Assembly: GCF_016653355.1 (NCBI RefSeq)
Contig: NZ_NHSK01000119.1
Span: 1 to 46,229 of the forward strand
Direction of reading: 5' to 3'
Length of the DNA stretch: 46,229 bases
DNA from: Rhodoplanes elegans
Lineage (GTDB): Bacteria > Pseudomonadota > Alphaproteobacteria > Rhizobiales > Xanthobacteraceae
Shown here: positions 38,237 to 46,229 of the stretch, in pieces
Layout: every line of letters begins with the position of its first letter
How positions within the stretch are numbered: position 1 is the stretch's first letter
The notes under the pieces: model-generated
Databases searched by the model: none
Told to the model about the DNA's origin: nothing
Seen by the model: only the letters and a program-made list of their open reading frames with translations
Position numbers and translations under genes: made by a program

Positions 38237-39697
38237 ATGCGCCACCTCACCTCGACATCCCTGCGTCTCGTCGCGTGCGCGTTCGCGGCCATCCTGCTCG
38301 CCACCGTGGCGGCGAGCGACGCGCGGGCCGAACGGCGGGTCGCCTTCGTGGTCGGCAACGGCGCCTACAAGTCGGTCGACCCGCTGCCGAACCCGGCGAT
38401 CGACGCCAAGGCGATCGCCGGCCTGTTGCGCAACGCCGGCTTCGAGGTGGTCGAGGGCACGGATCTCGGTCGCGACGCCATGACGGCGAAGCTGCGCGAC
38501 TTCGCGCTGTCGACCCAAGGGGCCGACGTCGCGCTGTTCTTCTACGCGGGCCACGGCATCGCCGTGAACGGCAAGAACTACCTGATCCCGGTCGACGCCG
38601 ACCTGAAGTCCGAGATGGACGTGAAGTTCGGTGCGGCGATCGACGTCGACGTCACGCTCGACCAGACGATGAGCGACGCCAAGGTGAAGCTCGTCCTGCT
38701 CGATGCCTGCCGCGACAATCCGTTCGCGGCCAAGATCCGCTCGGCGACCCGCACCCGCAACGTCGTGGTGTCGTCGGGCCTCGCCGAGATGAAGTCGGGC
38801 GAGGGGACCCTGATCGCCTTCGCGACCGGCCCGGGCCAGACCGCGCTCGACGGCGAGACCGGCGGCAACAGCCCGTTCACCCGCGCGCTGCTCGCCCACA
38901 TCGCGACGCCCGGCGTCGAGATCCAGCAGGCGATGACCCGGGTGCGCGCCCAGGTGTCGGAGGAGACCAAGAAGCAGCAGCTGCCGTGGGGCCACACCAA
39001 CCTCACCGGCTCCGTCTACCTGAACCCAACCGGCGCGCCGGCGCTCGCCGCGATCGCCCCGTCGCCGGCCGGCGATGCCGCGGTGCCGTCGGGCCCGACC
39101 CGCTCGGCCGTGTCCGAGGCGGAGCTCGAGTTCTGGCGGACCATCAAGGACTCCAACAAGCCCGAGGAGCTCAACGCCTATCTCTTGAACTTCCCGAACG
39201 GCCAGTTCCGGCCGATCGCGCTCGCCCGCATCGCCTCGCTGCAGGCGCAGCCGGCGAAGCCGAAGGCCGCCGCCGCGGCGACCGATCCGGCGCTGTTCAC
39301 GGCGGAGGCGAGCCTCGCCACCGAGGACAAGCTCGGGCTCACCAAGACCAAGCGGCGCGACGTCCAGAAGCGGCTCACCGCGCTCGGCTTCGACACCAAG
39401 GCGGACGGCAAGTTCACGGACGACACCCGCGCCGTGATCACCCGCTGGCAGGCGGCCCGCGGCTATCCGTCGACCGGCTTCCTCAACGGCCCGCAGCACA
39501 AGGCGCTCCTGAAGGAGGACATCTCCGAGGCCGAGGTCGACGACCCCGCGGCCGCCGCCAAGCCGAGCCGGCGGGCCGAGCGCAAGGTGGTGGTGCGCGA
39601 GCGCCGCAGCAGCAGCAGCGGCGGCGGTGGGGGCGGCCGCTACAACGGGCCACCGCCGATCTTCAACATGATGCTCGGCGGCCCGTTCCGGCGGTGA
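38237..39697 (+). CDS. Exported caspase-like (C14) protease with peptidoglycan-binding-like domain
   Basis: 486 residues. Signal peptide ~1-31 (LVACAFAAILLATVAASDARA). The caspase fold runs ~34-240: RRVAFVVGNGAYKSVDPLPNPAIDAKAIAGLL, FFYAGHGIAV with His106, LVLLDACRDNPF with Cys158, and ATGPGQTALDG...NSPFTRALL. The catalytic dyad is intact. A Pro/Ala linker leads to a PG_binding_1-like helical repeat (~375-430, RRDVQKRLTALGFDTKADGKF, ITRWQAARGYPSTGFLN), then a basic/Ser/Gly-rich tail. Bacterial caspase homologues cleave after basic residues. Location in the periplasm or at the wall is inferred. Confidence 0.9.
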   Translation: MRHLTSTSLRLVACAFAAILLATVAASDARAERRVAFVVGNGAYKSVDPLPNPAIDAKAIAGLLRNAGFEVVEGTDLGRDAMTAKLRDFALSTQGADVALFFYAGHGIAVNGKNYLIPVDADLKSEMDVKFGAAIDVDVTLDQTMSDAKVKLVLLDACRDNPFAAKIRSATRTRNVVVSSGLAEMKSGEGTLIAFATGPGQTALDGETGGNSPFTRALLAHIATPGVEIQQAMTRVRAQVSEETKKQQLPWGHTNLTGSVYLNPTGAPALAAIAPSPAGDAAVPSGPTRSAVSEAELEFWRTIKDSNKPEELNAYLLNFPNGQFRPIALARIASLQAQPAKPKAAAAATDPALFTAEASLATEDKLGLTKTKRRDVQKRLTALGFDTKADGKFTDDTRAVITRWQAARGYPSTGFLNGPQHKALLKEDISEAEVDDPAAAAKPSRRAERKVVVRERRSSSSGGGGGGRYNGPPPIFNMMLGGPFRR

Positions 39698-39729
39698 TCC
39701 GCGGGGTTAGAGGCGGTTTGTATAATCCG

Positions 39730-39895
39730 TCATCCCGGGACGCGGACCTTAAGGGTCGCGAGCCCGGGATTCCTACGCCCGGCGGTCGTGGCTCACGACG
39801 GGCAGGAGTTATGGATCCCGGGTTCGGCGCCCCTTGGTCGGCTTCAGCCGACTTCGGGGCTCGATAGGACAGATCCCGGGCAGGCCCGGGATCCG
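39730..39895. repeat. Compound CCCGGG palindromic repeat region
   Basis: TCATCCCGGGA at the left end resembles the TCATTCCGGGG ends of the 10371 element. Several inverted CCCGGG arms follow (GAGCCCGGGATTCC, GGATCCCGGGTTCGG, GATCCCGGGCAGGCCCGGGATC), plus a GGTCGGCTTCAGCCGAC hairpin. The rest of the 39698-40024 gap shows nothing else beyond the AGGGGAG ribosome binding site of the next gene. Confidence 0.55.
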
Positions 39896-40024
39896 TCGCG
39901 CCGCCCCGGAACGACGGAGCACCTCGCCGACCGTGGCGGCCTCTGCCGCCGGATGTGTCTCGATATTGCTGAATTGTGTCCGCCGACGTAGGGCTGTGTC
40001 GCAGACCAGGGGAGCGACGCGGCG

Positions 40025-40834
40025 ATGCACGATTCGGCGATGGACAAGTTCCAGGTGTTTCTCGACGCCTACCTGAAGGACTGCGCGGGTGGCCCGCTGG
40101 CCGTGCTGGACGTCGGAAGCTGCGCGATCGGCGGACCCGAGACCGGCACGCACCGCGCCGCCATCGAGGCGCGCGGCTGGACCTATCGGGGCGCCGACAT
40201 CACGGCGGGACCGAACGTCGATGTCGTGCTCGCCGACGGCTACAACTGGCGCGAGATCGACAGCGACAGCTGCGACGTCGTGCTGTGCAGCCAGGTGCTC
40301 GAGCACACCCGCTATCCCTGGCGGGTCGTGCAGGAGATCGCCCGGGTGTTGCGGCCGCGCGGGCTCGCCTTCCTGGCGGCGCCGAGCGCCGGGCATGTGC
40401 ATCGCTATCCGGAGGACTGTTTCCGCTATTACCCCGACGGCCTGCCGGCGCTCGCCCATGCGAGCGGTCTGACCGTGGTCGACGCCAACGTGCAGCGGCG
40501 CCCGGTCTATCGCAGCAACATCTGGTACGACGCCGTCGCGGTGCTGCAGAAGCCCGAGCTGCCGGCCGCAGAGGCGGGCCGCTGGACGGCGCGCCGGCAG
40601 CTCTCGGGCTTGGCCTTGCGCGAGAATGTCGGGCCGGCGGATCTCGCCGCGGTGAGCTTTGCGCCGCACGAAGCGGCGCCGAGCCGGATCGCGACGATCG
40701 CGCCGCGGACCGGCCCCGGCGCCTTCGAGAACCGCGACGCCGAGCTCGCGCGGGCGGCCGATCCGCTGCGTCGCGTGCTGAATGTTCGCCGCCACGTGTC
40801 GGCAGCCCTCAAGGCGCTGACCCGGCCGGTGTGA
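40025..40834 (+). CDS. SAM-dependent methyltransferase (type 11-like)
   Basis: 269 residues. Motif I is AVLDVGSCAIGG (~26-37), followed by the acidic loop end YRGADITAGPNVDVVLADG, motif IV DVVLCSQVLEHTRYPWRVVQEIARVLRPRGLAFLAAPS and HRYPEDCFRYYPDGLPALAHASGL. The last motifs are typical of class I type 11 methyltransferases found with glycosyl or lipid modification genes. The C-terminal ~80 residues are variable. Substrate unknown. AGGGGAG lies ~9 bp before ATG. It converges on the Anbu gene. Confidence 0.87.
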   Translation: MHDSAMDKFQVFLDAYLKDCAGGPLAVLDVGSCAIGGPETGTHRAAIEARGWTYRGADITAGPNVDVVLADGYNWREIDSDSCDVVLCSQVLEHTRYPWRVVQEIARVLRPRGLAFLAAPSAGHVHRYPEDCFRYYPDGLPALAHASGLTVVDANVQRRPVYRSNIWYDAVAVLQKPELPAAEAGRWTARRQLSGLALRENVGPADLAAVSFAPHEAAPSRIATIAPRTGPGAFENRDAELARAADPLRRVLNVRRHVSAALKALTRPV

Positions 40835-40879
40835 CAGTGGCCGGCGTGACGCCGGCGCCGGCCGCGGTTCGAGCGGGCG

Positions 40880-41626
40880 CTACATCCGGTCCAGATAAGG
40901 CGGGCGGGGGATGTCGAGATGGGCGGCGCGCAGCGCTGCCGACCAGCGCCGGCGCAGATCCTGGAAGTAGGGCTCCTCCGGCTCGATCCGGTAGGAGAGC
41001 TCGGCCGTGCAGGCGTCGCGCCGCACGACCAGCGTGTCGAGCGGCATGCCGACCGACAGGTTCGAGCGCATGGTCGAGTCGAACGAGATCAGCCCGACCT
41101 TGAGCGCGTCGTAGAGGTCGCTGTCGTGCGTGATGGCGCGATCGAGCACCGGCTTGCCGTACTTGTGCTCGCCGATCTGCAGATAGGGCGTGTCGCGCGT
41201 GCACTCGATGAAGTTGCCGGCCGAGTACATCATGAACAGGCGCAGCCGCTCGCCCTTGATCTGGCCGCCGAACAGGAAGGACAGGTCGAACTTCACGTCG
41301 GCCGCCTCGAGCGCCGGGCCCTCGGTGTGGGCGAGCGCGCGGATGGCGCGGCCGATGCGCTGCGCCGCCTGGAACATGGTCGGCGCGTTCATCAGCGTCT
41401 CGCGCTCGCCGGTCTCCGGATTCTCCAGGCCCTCGTTGAGCAGGCTCAGCACCGACTGGGTGAGCGACAGGTTGCCGGCCGAGGCGACCGCCATGATGCG
41501 CTCGCCCGGATTGGAGAACACGTGCAGCTTGCGGAAGGTCGAGATGTTGTCGAGGCCGGCATTGGTGCGCGTGTCGGCGATCATCACGATGCCGTCGCGG
41601 ACCAGGATACCACAGCAGTACGTCAT
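40880..41626 (-). CDS. Anbu-type proteasome-like peptidase
   Basis: 248 residues. From ATG 41626 it reads MTYCCGILVRDGIVMIADTRTNAGLDNISTFRKLHVF: Met removal would expose the Thr nucleophile, with Asp18 and Lys34 in family positions. Later blocks: AGNLSLTQSVLSLL, DLSFLFGGQIKGERLRLFMMYSAGNFIE, KPVLDRAIT, LDTLVVRRDACT. Anbu (bacterial proteasome homologue) assembles into open rings; its substrates are unknown. A 126-bp upstream extension is rejected because it would bury Thr1. Last of four co-oriented genes with ATP-grasp, alpha-E and transglutaminase. Confidence 0.93.
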   Translation of the reverse strand: MTYCCGILVRDGIVMIADTRTNAGLDNISTFRKLHVFSNPGERIMAVASAGNLSLTQSVLSLLNEGLENPETGERETLMNAPTMFQAAQRIGRAIRALAHTEGPALEAADVKFDLSFLFGGQIKGERLRLFMMYSAGNFIECTRDTPYLQIGEHKYGKPVLDRAITHDSDLYDALKVGLISFDSTMRSNLSVGMPLDTLVVRRDACTAELSYRIEPEEPYFQDLRRRWSAALRAAHLDIPRPPYLDRM

Positions 41627-41791
41627 CCCGTCGAGCCCCCTCGCGTCCCATCCTCCGGAGGCGCGCCCCCGGGCATCGCGGCCGTGGTGCATCACCCGGC
41701 GCTGTTCGGCCCGCAGCATCCCGCCCTCCTGGTCCGGCGCGCATCTAGGCACGATCGCGCGCCGCCGTCACGGGGCGAGCCGCCGTTGTCC

Positions 41792-42619
41792 TCAGCTCTG
41801 GACCTGCTGGAACGCCTGGTCGACATGGACCGCGACCGCGAGCGTCTCGCCGCGGCCGCCGAAGCGGGTGCCGCGCACCGGCGCGGCGCCGAGATAGTCG
41901 AGCCCCACCGCGACCCGCACATAGGCGTCGGTGGCGCACATCGCATGCGCCGGATCGAACGCCACCCAGCCGAGATCGGCGACATGGGCCTCGACCCAGG
42001 CGTGGCCGGCCTCCTGGGCCGTGATGCCGTCGCTGCGCCAGTAGTAGCCGCCGACGTAGCGGCACGGGACGCCGAGGCTGCGCGCCGCCGCGATGAACAC
42101 GTGCGAGAGATCCTGGCAGACGCCGCGGCGCAGGCTGAACGCCTCCGAGGCCGTGGTCGCCGAATGGGTCGGGTCGGTGTCGAACGTCACCTCGGCGTGG
42201 ACGGCGCGGACCAGCGCGTGCAGCGTGGCGATGGTGCCGCCGGCCTCGCCCGCCGTCGCGTCGCGCGCGAAGGCGACGATCGCCGGATCCGCATGGGTGA
42301 GGTCGGTCTCGCGCAGATAGAGGCTCGGCGGAAACCGCTCGATGATGCCGCGCACGACGCCGTCGGTGTCCTGGGTCTCCACCTCGCCCTCGACCAGCAC
42401 CTCGAGCTGGTCGGTCGGCACGTCGGCCGAGAAGGCGTGGGTGATGTTGCCGAAGGCGTCCTCCTGCGTGGTCAGACGACAGTCGGCCGAGACGTCGATG
42501 CGCCAGCGCACGATGTGCTGGCCGTCGTGCGGCCGCGGCGTCATGCGCAGCGTCTGGATCACCCGGCTCGCGGGCTGGTCGTAGCTGTAGGTCGTCAGGT
42601 GAGAGACGCGGATGCGCAT
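41792..42619 (-). CDS. Transglutaminase-like cysteine peptidase family protein
   Basis: 275 residues. The N-terminal bacterial transglutaminase domain starts MRIRVSHLTTYSYDQPASRVIQTLRMTPR, ending with DAFGNITHAFS. The core has the full Cys-His-Asp triad: Cys168 in RRGVCQDLSHVF, His206 in EAGHAWVEA and Asp222 in WVAFDPAH. No signal peptide, so cytoplasmic. In this gene neighbourhood it is predicted to act on peptide amide bonds with the ATP-grasp and Anbu proteins. Separated from alpha-E by 162 bp containing a tandem repeat. Confidence 0.93.
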   Translation of the reverse strand: MRIRVSHLTTYSYDQPASRVIQTLRMTPRPHDGQHIVRWRIDVSADCRLTTQEDAFGNITHAFSADVPTDQLEVLVEGEVETQDTDGVVRGIIERFPPSLYLRETDLTHADPAIVAFARDATAGEAGGTIATLHALVRAVHAEVTFDTDPTHSATTASEAFSLRRGVCQDLSHVFIAAARSLGVPCRYVGGYYWRSDGITAQEAGHAWVEAHVADLGWVAFDPAHAMCATDAYVRVAVGLDYLGAAPVRGTRFGGRGETLAVAVHVDQAFQQVQS

Positions 42620-42655
42620 GGATCAGCCGGTGGCGACGCGGGCGGCGACGATTGA

Positions 42656-42727
42656 GCGACCAAGAATGGTGCGACCAAGAATGGGCGACCCAGAATGGGG
42701 CGACCCACGATGGGCCGACCCAGTGTG
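42656..42727. repeat. Short tandem repeat, 14/15-bp units, 5 copies
   Basis: Units GCGACCAAGAATGGT, GCGACCAAGAATGG, GCGACCCAGAATGGG, GCGACCCACGATGG and GCCGACCCAGTGTG run head to tail between the alpha-E and transglutaminase genes. Unit length alternates 15/14, so it is not a protein repeat. A second short repeat, GTGTCAC, follows three times up to the alpha-E stop. Confidence 0.8.
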
Positions 42728-42781
42728 TCACGTCGAGCCTCGCGGATCGAGCGTGATGGGTCGTGTGTCACGGGTCGGGTG

Positions 42782-43723
42782 TCACATCAGGTATTGTCGC
42801 GAAATCGTGCCGCCGAGCTCGTTGTTGTCGGAGATGAAGACGGTGATGAATTCGTGCAGTCCGCTCTGGAAGATCTCGTCCATCTTGAGGTTGGACAGGC
42901 GGGTGCGGATGCCGCGCGCCTTGCGCTGCGCCGCGCCCTGCCGGCCGTAGGCCTCGGCGATGGCGTCGCAGTAGCGTACCAGATTGTCGTAACAGCTGGC
43001 GAGCGACCGCGGCATCTTCTGGTTCAGGATCAGCAGGTCGGCGATCAGCCAGGGCTTCAGGCTCTCGCGGTAGACCCAGTGATACGAGGTCAGCGCCGAG
43101 ACCGAGCGCAGGATCGCGGCCCACTGGTAGTAGTCGAGCGGCCCGCCGACATGCGTGTCCTCGGGCAGCAGCAGGTGATACTTGGTGTCGAGGATGCGGG
43201 CCGTGTTGTCGGCGCGCTCGATGTTGCAGCCGAGCCGGAAGAACCAGTAGGCGTCGGTGCGCAGCATGGTGCGGTAGGCCGACCCGTCGAAGCGCAGCGA
43301 CGTCTCCTGGACGACCCGCAGGAAGCGCAGGAACTCCTCGCGCGACGCGGGGCCGTGGTTGAAGCGCTTCAGCTCGAGCCAGGCGCCGTTGATGGTGTCC
43401 CACATCTCGCTGGTCAGCGCGGTGCGCACCGCCCGCGCATTGGTGCGGGCGAGCTCGATGCAGTTGCGGATCGAGCTCGAGTTGGCCGCCGAGAAGGCGA
43501 GGAACTCCTTGACGCTCTCCTCGGTCGCCTCCGGGTAGATGGCGTGGAAGGCGCGGCTGCAGCCGGCGGTGGCGACCGCCGACTCCCATTCGTTGGTCGA
43601 TCCCACATAGGCGACCGGCAGCGCGGTGAGGCGCAGCGTCACCTCGAGGATGCGGGCGAGGTAGTCGGCACGCTCGATGTAGCGCGCGACCCAGTAGAGG
43701 TTGTCGGCGGTTCGCGACAGCAT
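42782..43723 (-). CDS. Alpha-E domain protein (COG2307)
   Basis: 313 residues, all-helical. The start MLSRTADNLYWVARYIERADYLARILEVTLRL is diagnostic, as are FLRVVQETSLRFDGSAYRTMLRTDAYWFFRLGCNIERADNTARILDTKYHLLLP and the repeated IERAD motif. Alpha-E proteins almost always pair with the circularly permuted ATP-grasp protein. Here ATG 43723 lies 5 bp after that gene's stop, so translation is probably coupled. Biochemical role not established. Confidence 0.94.
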   Translation of the reverse strand: MLSRTADNLYWVARYIERADYLARILEVTLRLTALPVAYVGSTNEWESAVATAGCSRAFHAIYPEATEESVKEFLAFSAANSSSIRNCIELARTNARAVRTALTSEMWDTINGAWLELKRFNHGPASREEFLRFLRVVQETSLRFDGSAYRTMLRTDAYWFFRLGCNIERADNTARILDTKYHLLLPEDTHVGGPLDYYQWAAILRSVSALTSYHWVYRESLKPWLIADLLILNQKMPRSLASCYDNLVRYCDAIAEAYGRQGAAQRKARGIRTRLSNLKMDEIFQSGLHEFITVFISDNNELGGTISRQYLM

Positions 43724-43728
43724 GCGGT

Positions 43729-45147
43729 TTACGTGTCCAGCACCCAGGTGTCCTTGGTGCCGCCCCCCTGGCTCGAATTGACGACCAGCGAGCCGCGCTG
43801 CAGCGCGACGCGCGTCAGCCCGCCCGGCACGATGCGGACCGTGTCCTTGCCGGTCAGCACGAACGGGCGCAGATCGATGTGGCGCGGCGCCACCCCCCGC
43901 TCGACCCAGGTCGGGCAGGTGGAGAGCGCCAGCGTCGGCTGGGCGATGTAGTTCTTCGGGTCGGCCTCGATCCGGGTCCGGAACGCGGCGATCTTGCCCT
44001 TGTCGGCGGTCGGGCCGATCAGCATCCCGTAGCCGCCCGAGCCGTGCACCTCCTTGACCACCAGCTCCTCGAGATTGGCGAGGACGTGGGAGAGGTGCTT
44101 CGGGTCGCGGCAGCGCCAGGTCGGGACGTTCTGCAGGATCGGCTCTTCCGACAGGTAGAACTTCACGATGTCCGGCATGTAGCTGTAGATCGCCTTGTCG
44201 TCGGCGATGCCGGTGCCGACCGCGTTGGCGAGCGTCACCTGGCCGGCCTGGTAGGCCGACATCAGCCCCGGGACACCGAGCGTCGAATCGGGCCGGAAGG
44301 TGAGGGGATCGATGAAGTCGTCGTCGACACGGCGATAGATCACGTCGACGCGCTTCGGCCCCTCGGTCGTGCGCATGTAGACGACGCCGCCCTTGACGAA
44401 CAGGTCGCGCCCCTCGACCAGCTCGATGCCGAGCTTGTCGGCCAGGAACGAGTGCTCGAAATAGGCCGAGTTGTAGATGCCGGGCGTGAGCAGCACGACG
44501 TTGGGCTCGACCGCCGCGGTGTCGGGGGCGACCGACTTCAGCGTCGCCAGGAGCTCGTCCGGATAGTTCTCGACCGGCGCCACCCGGTAGCGCGAGAACA
44601 GATCCGGGAACAGCCGCATCATGATCTCGCGGTTCTCCAGCATGTAGGAGACGCCGGAGGGCGTGCGGGCGTTGTCTTCCAGGACGTAGAACGTGTCCGG
44701 CCCGACCCGCACGATGTCGATGCCGGCGATGTGGACATAGACGTCGTGCGGCACCTTCTGGGCGTTCATCTCCGGACGGAAGACCTGGTTTTGGAACACC
44801 AGATCTTCCGGGATGATGCCGGCCTTCAGGATTTCGCGGCGGCCGTAGATGTCCTTCAGGTACATGTTGATGGCCTTGACCCGCTGGGTCAGGCCGCGCT
44901 GCAGGAGCGCCCATTCCGACGACGACAGGATGCGCGGGATGACGTCGAACGGGATCAGCCGCTCGGTCGAATCCTGCTCGCCATAGACCGCGAAGGTGAT
45001 GCCGATGCGGCGGAACAGGAGCTCCGCCTCCTGGGCCCGCTGGTCGAGCACGTCCGGCGACAGGTCTTTCAGCCAGGCGTCGAGCCCGGCATAGGACGGA
45101 CGCACCGCCCCGTCCGCCCCTCTCATCTCGTCGAAACAATCCGTCAT
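43729..45147 (-). CDS. Circularly permuted type 2 ATP-grasp protein (COG2308)
   Basis: 472 residues from ATG 45147. Blocks in order: LFRRIGITFAVYGEQDSTERLIPFDVIPRIL, VKAINMYLKDIYGRREIL, GPDTFYVLEDNARTPSGVSYMLENR, LLTPGIYNSAYFEHSFLADKLGIELVEGRDL, RTTEGPKRVDVIYRRVDDDFIDPL, NAVGTGIADDKAIYSYMPDIVKFYL, ELVVKEVHGSGGYGML and the end NSSQGGGTKDTWVL. It is predicted to be an amide-bond-forming ligase. First gene of the alpha-E/transglutaminase/Anbu cluster. Longer in-frame upstream starts lack family similarity. Confidence 0.94.
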   Translation of the reverse strand: MTDCFDEMRGADGAVRPSYAGLDAWLKDLSPDVLDQRAQEAELLFRRIGITFAVYGEQDSTERLIPFDVIPRILSSSEWALLQRGLTQRVKAINMYLKDIYGRREILKAGIIPEDLVFQNQVFRPEMNAQKVPHDVYVHIAGIDIVRVGPDTFYVLEDNARTPSGVSYMLENREIMMRLFPDLFSRYRVAPVENYPDELLATLKSVAPDTAAVEPNVVLLTPGIYNSAYFEHSFLADKLGIELVEGRDLFVKGGVVYMRTTEGPKRVDVIYRRVDDDFIDPLTFRPDSTLGVPGLMSAYQAGQVTLANAVGTGIADDKAIYSYMPDIVKFYLSEEPILQNVPTWRCRDPKHLSHVLANLEELVVKEVHGSGGYGMLIGPTADKGKIAAFRTRIEADPKNYIAQPTLALSTCPTWVERGVAPRHIDLRPFVLTGKDTVRIVPGGLTRVALQRGSLVVNSSQGGGTKDTWVLDT

Positions 45148-45423
45148 GTTTGGACCCCGACGGCATCCGACCGGAGGCGGACGCCCCTCGATCGGACTCG
45201 ATGCAAGCATCGAGCCACAGTTCCCCTTTTGCGTCCCGACAACCGTGCGGACACGCTCCCCCGACAGGCATAGCAGGAGCCCGGCCGAACAGGTGCCTAT
45301 TAATTGGGCGCACGGTGGCTTCGTACCGGGCGGATGGCAGTGGACGCGGTCGAGATCCGCGTTTGCCACGCTTGAGCGGCCGGTCCGGCCGCGATACAGG
45401 ACGGCGACGCCGGAGTTGCAGAA

Positions 45424-46218
45424 ATGAACGAAAAGACGCTCGATTCCGCCGCCGCCGGGGGCCCCGCCGCCGATCTCGTCACGGCCGGCATCCTAGTGAT
45501 CGGCGACGAGATCCTGTCTGGTCGGACCAAGGACAAGAACATCGGCTGGATCGCCGAGTATCTCACCGCGATGGGCATCGATCTCGAGGAGGTCCGCATC
45601 GTTCCCGATGTCGAGGCCGAGATCGTCGCCGCCCTGAATGCGCTGCGCAGCCGCTACACTTACGTCTTCACCACGGGCGGCATCGGCCCGACGCACGACG
45701 ACATCACGGCCGATGCGGTGGCGAAGGCCTTCGGCGTGCCGCTCGACGTCGACCAGCGCGCCGTCGACCTGATCGCCGAGCGGGTCGGCCGCGACGGGCT
45801 GAACGCGGCGCGGCTGCGCATGGCCCGCATTCCGCGCGGCGCCGACCTGGTCGACAACCCGGTGTCGAAGGCGCCCGGCTTCTGGATCGGCAACGTCATC
45901 GTCATGGCCGGCATCCCGAGCGTCATGCAGGCGATGCTCGACGGCGTCGCGCCGAAGCTCGCGACCGGCGTGAAGCTCCTGTCGGAGACGGTGCGGGCGA
46001 ACCTGCGCGAGGGCGACATCGGCACCGAGCTCGGGCAGGTCGCCAAGCAGCATCCGGACGTGATGATCGGCAGCTACCCGTTCGCCGACGAGGACGGCCG
46101 CCCCAACACCAACCTCGTCGTGCGCGGCCGCGATCCGCAAAAGCTCGCCGCCGCCAAGGCGGCCGTCGAGGCCATGCTGATCGCGGTGCGAGCGGCGCTC
46201 GCGGCGCCGCGGGCGTGA
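45424..46218 (+). CDS. Molybdopterin-binding / CinA N-terminal domain protein
   Basis: 264 residues. TAGILVIGDEILSGRTKDKNIGWIAEYLTAMGIDLEEVRIVPD and YVFTTGGIGPTHDDITADAVAKAFG are the MoCF/CinA-type motifs (GDE, TGGxGPTxDD), then NPVSKAPGFWIGNVIVMAGIPSVMQAM. It has only the MoaB-like domain, not the C-terminal amidase domain of full CinA, as usual for the alphaproteobacterial stand-alone form. GGAG precedes ATG. The 276-bp gap to the divergent ATP-grasp gene must hold both promoters; I see no sharp element in it. Confidence 0.92.
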   Translation: MNEKTLDSAAAGGPAADLVTAGILVIGDEILSGRTKDKNIGWIAEYLTAMGIDLEEVRIVPDVEAEIVAALNALRSRYTYVFTTGGIGPTHDDITADAVAKAFGVPLDVDQRAVDLIAERVGRDGLNAARLRMARIPRGADLVDNPVSKAPGFWIGNVIVMAGIPSVMQAMLDGVAPKLATGVKLLSETVRANLREGDIGTELGQVAKQHPDVMIGSYPFADEDGRPNTNLVVRGRDPQKLAAAKAAVEAMLIAVRAALAAPRA

Positions 46219-46229
46219 GTCACCGGGCG

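Noticed and set aside
42656-42727. CRISPR array
   Set aside because: Units are contiguous, ~15 bp, with no spacers; no cas genes in the window.
41745-42731. Frame reading the tandem repeat as WVGPS-WVAPF-WVAHS pentapeptides
   Set aside because: Unit length alternates 14/15 bp, so the peptide period is not kept by design, and the frame is out of phase with the transglutaminase gene downstream.

Overview
The window is GC-rich alphaproteobacterial DNA, most likely Hyphomicrobiales (Rhizobiales). This rests on gene content and order: bamE, then a yceD/DUF177-plsX-fabH-ihfA-merR string; groESL with a CIRCE element and an RpoH-type promoter; a Usg protein; a DUF1476 (ATPase zeta inhibitor-like) gene; a BcsS-like protein; dispersed palindromic elements including one with the 'MDRRVKPGDD' signature; and a perfect TTAA-N7-TTAAC CtrA box. 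I see no rRNA, CRISPR array, integrase, transposase or phage module. The species is not determinable by eye.

Layout. 0-4 kb: a LysR-type regulator that runs in frame into a metallo-beta-lactamase fragment at the left edge, a divergent tautomerase, a MarR regulator, and a GTP-type PEP carboxykinase. 4-10.3 kb: envelope and lipid housekeeping (bamE; yceD-plsX-fabH-ihfA-merR; a lipid A-type acyltransferase with an extra N-terminal domain). 10.3-16.4 kb: a MITE-like palindrome with perfect 10-bp flanking repeats, a tandem-domain universal stress protein, a 1.5 kb gene-free stretch with a strongly structured RNA candidate and terminator, a Tat-exported glutathione peroxidase flanked by TGATCACG palindromes, a divergent DUF1476 protein, a Cys-rich exported protein, a deaminase, small membrane proteins and an SRPBCC protein. 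16.5-24.2 kb: a giant DUF2339 membrane protein, a chemoreceptor with a small partner gene, a BcsS-like protein and an MFS transporter.

24.2-31.7 kb: a CtrA box ahead of a three-hairpin RNA candidate, an atypical tRNA-Lys(UUU), an SPFH protein, a Uma2 gene broken by an in-frame TAG, groES-groEL, usg, and a small decayed island (DUF2283 gene plus a multiply frameshifted HsdR_N-type restriction gene) punctuated by three copies of one palindromic repeat. 31.7-40.8 kb: a CNT nucleoside transporter, a cyclophilin-like protein, a large hybrid histidine kinase, an SDR oxidoreductase, an exported caspase-like protease with a peptidoglycan-binding-like domain, and a methyltransferase. 40.9-45.1 kb: the four-gene ATP-grasp / alpha-E / transglutaminase / Anbu proteasome-like cluster. 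45.4 kb to the end: a CinA-type molybdopterin-binding protein.

The most noteworthy signals are the LysR::MBL in-frame chimera, the two candidate structured RNAs (minus strand near 12.3-12.5 kb; plus strand near 24.4-24.5 kb behind the CtrA box), the TGATCACG operator-like cluster around the peroxidase, the tRNA-Lys with a disrupted acceptor stem, the MITE-like insertion, and the Anbu-type cluster with a short tandem repeat between two of its genes. All assignments come from reading the sequence; no database search was run.
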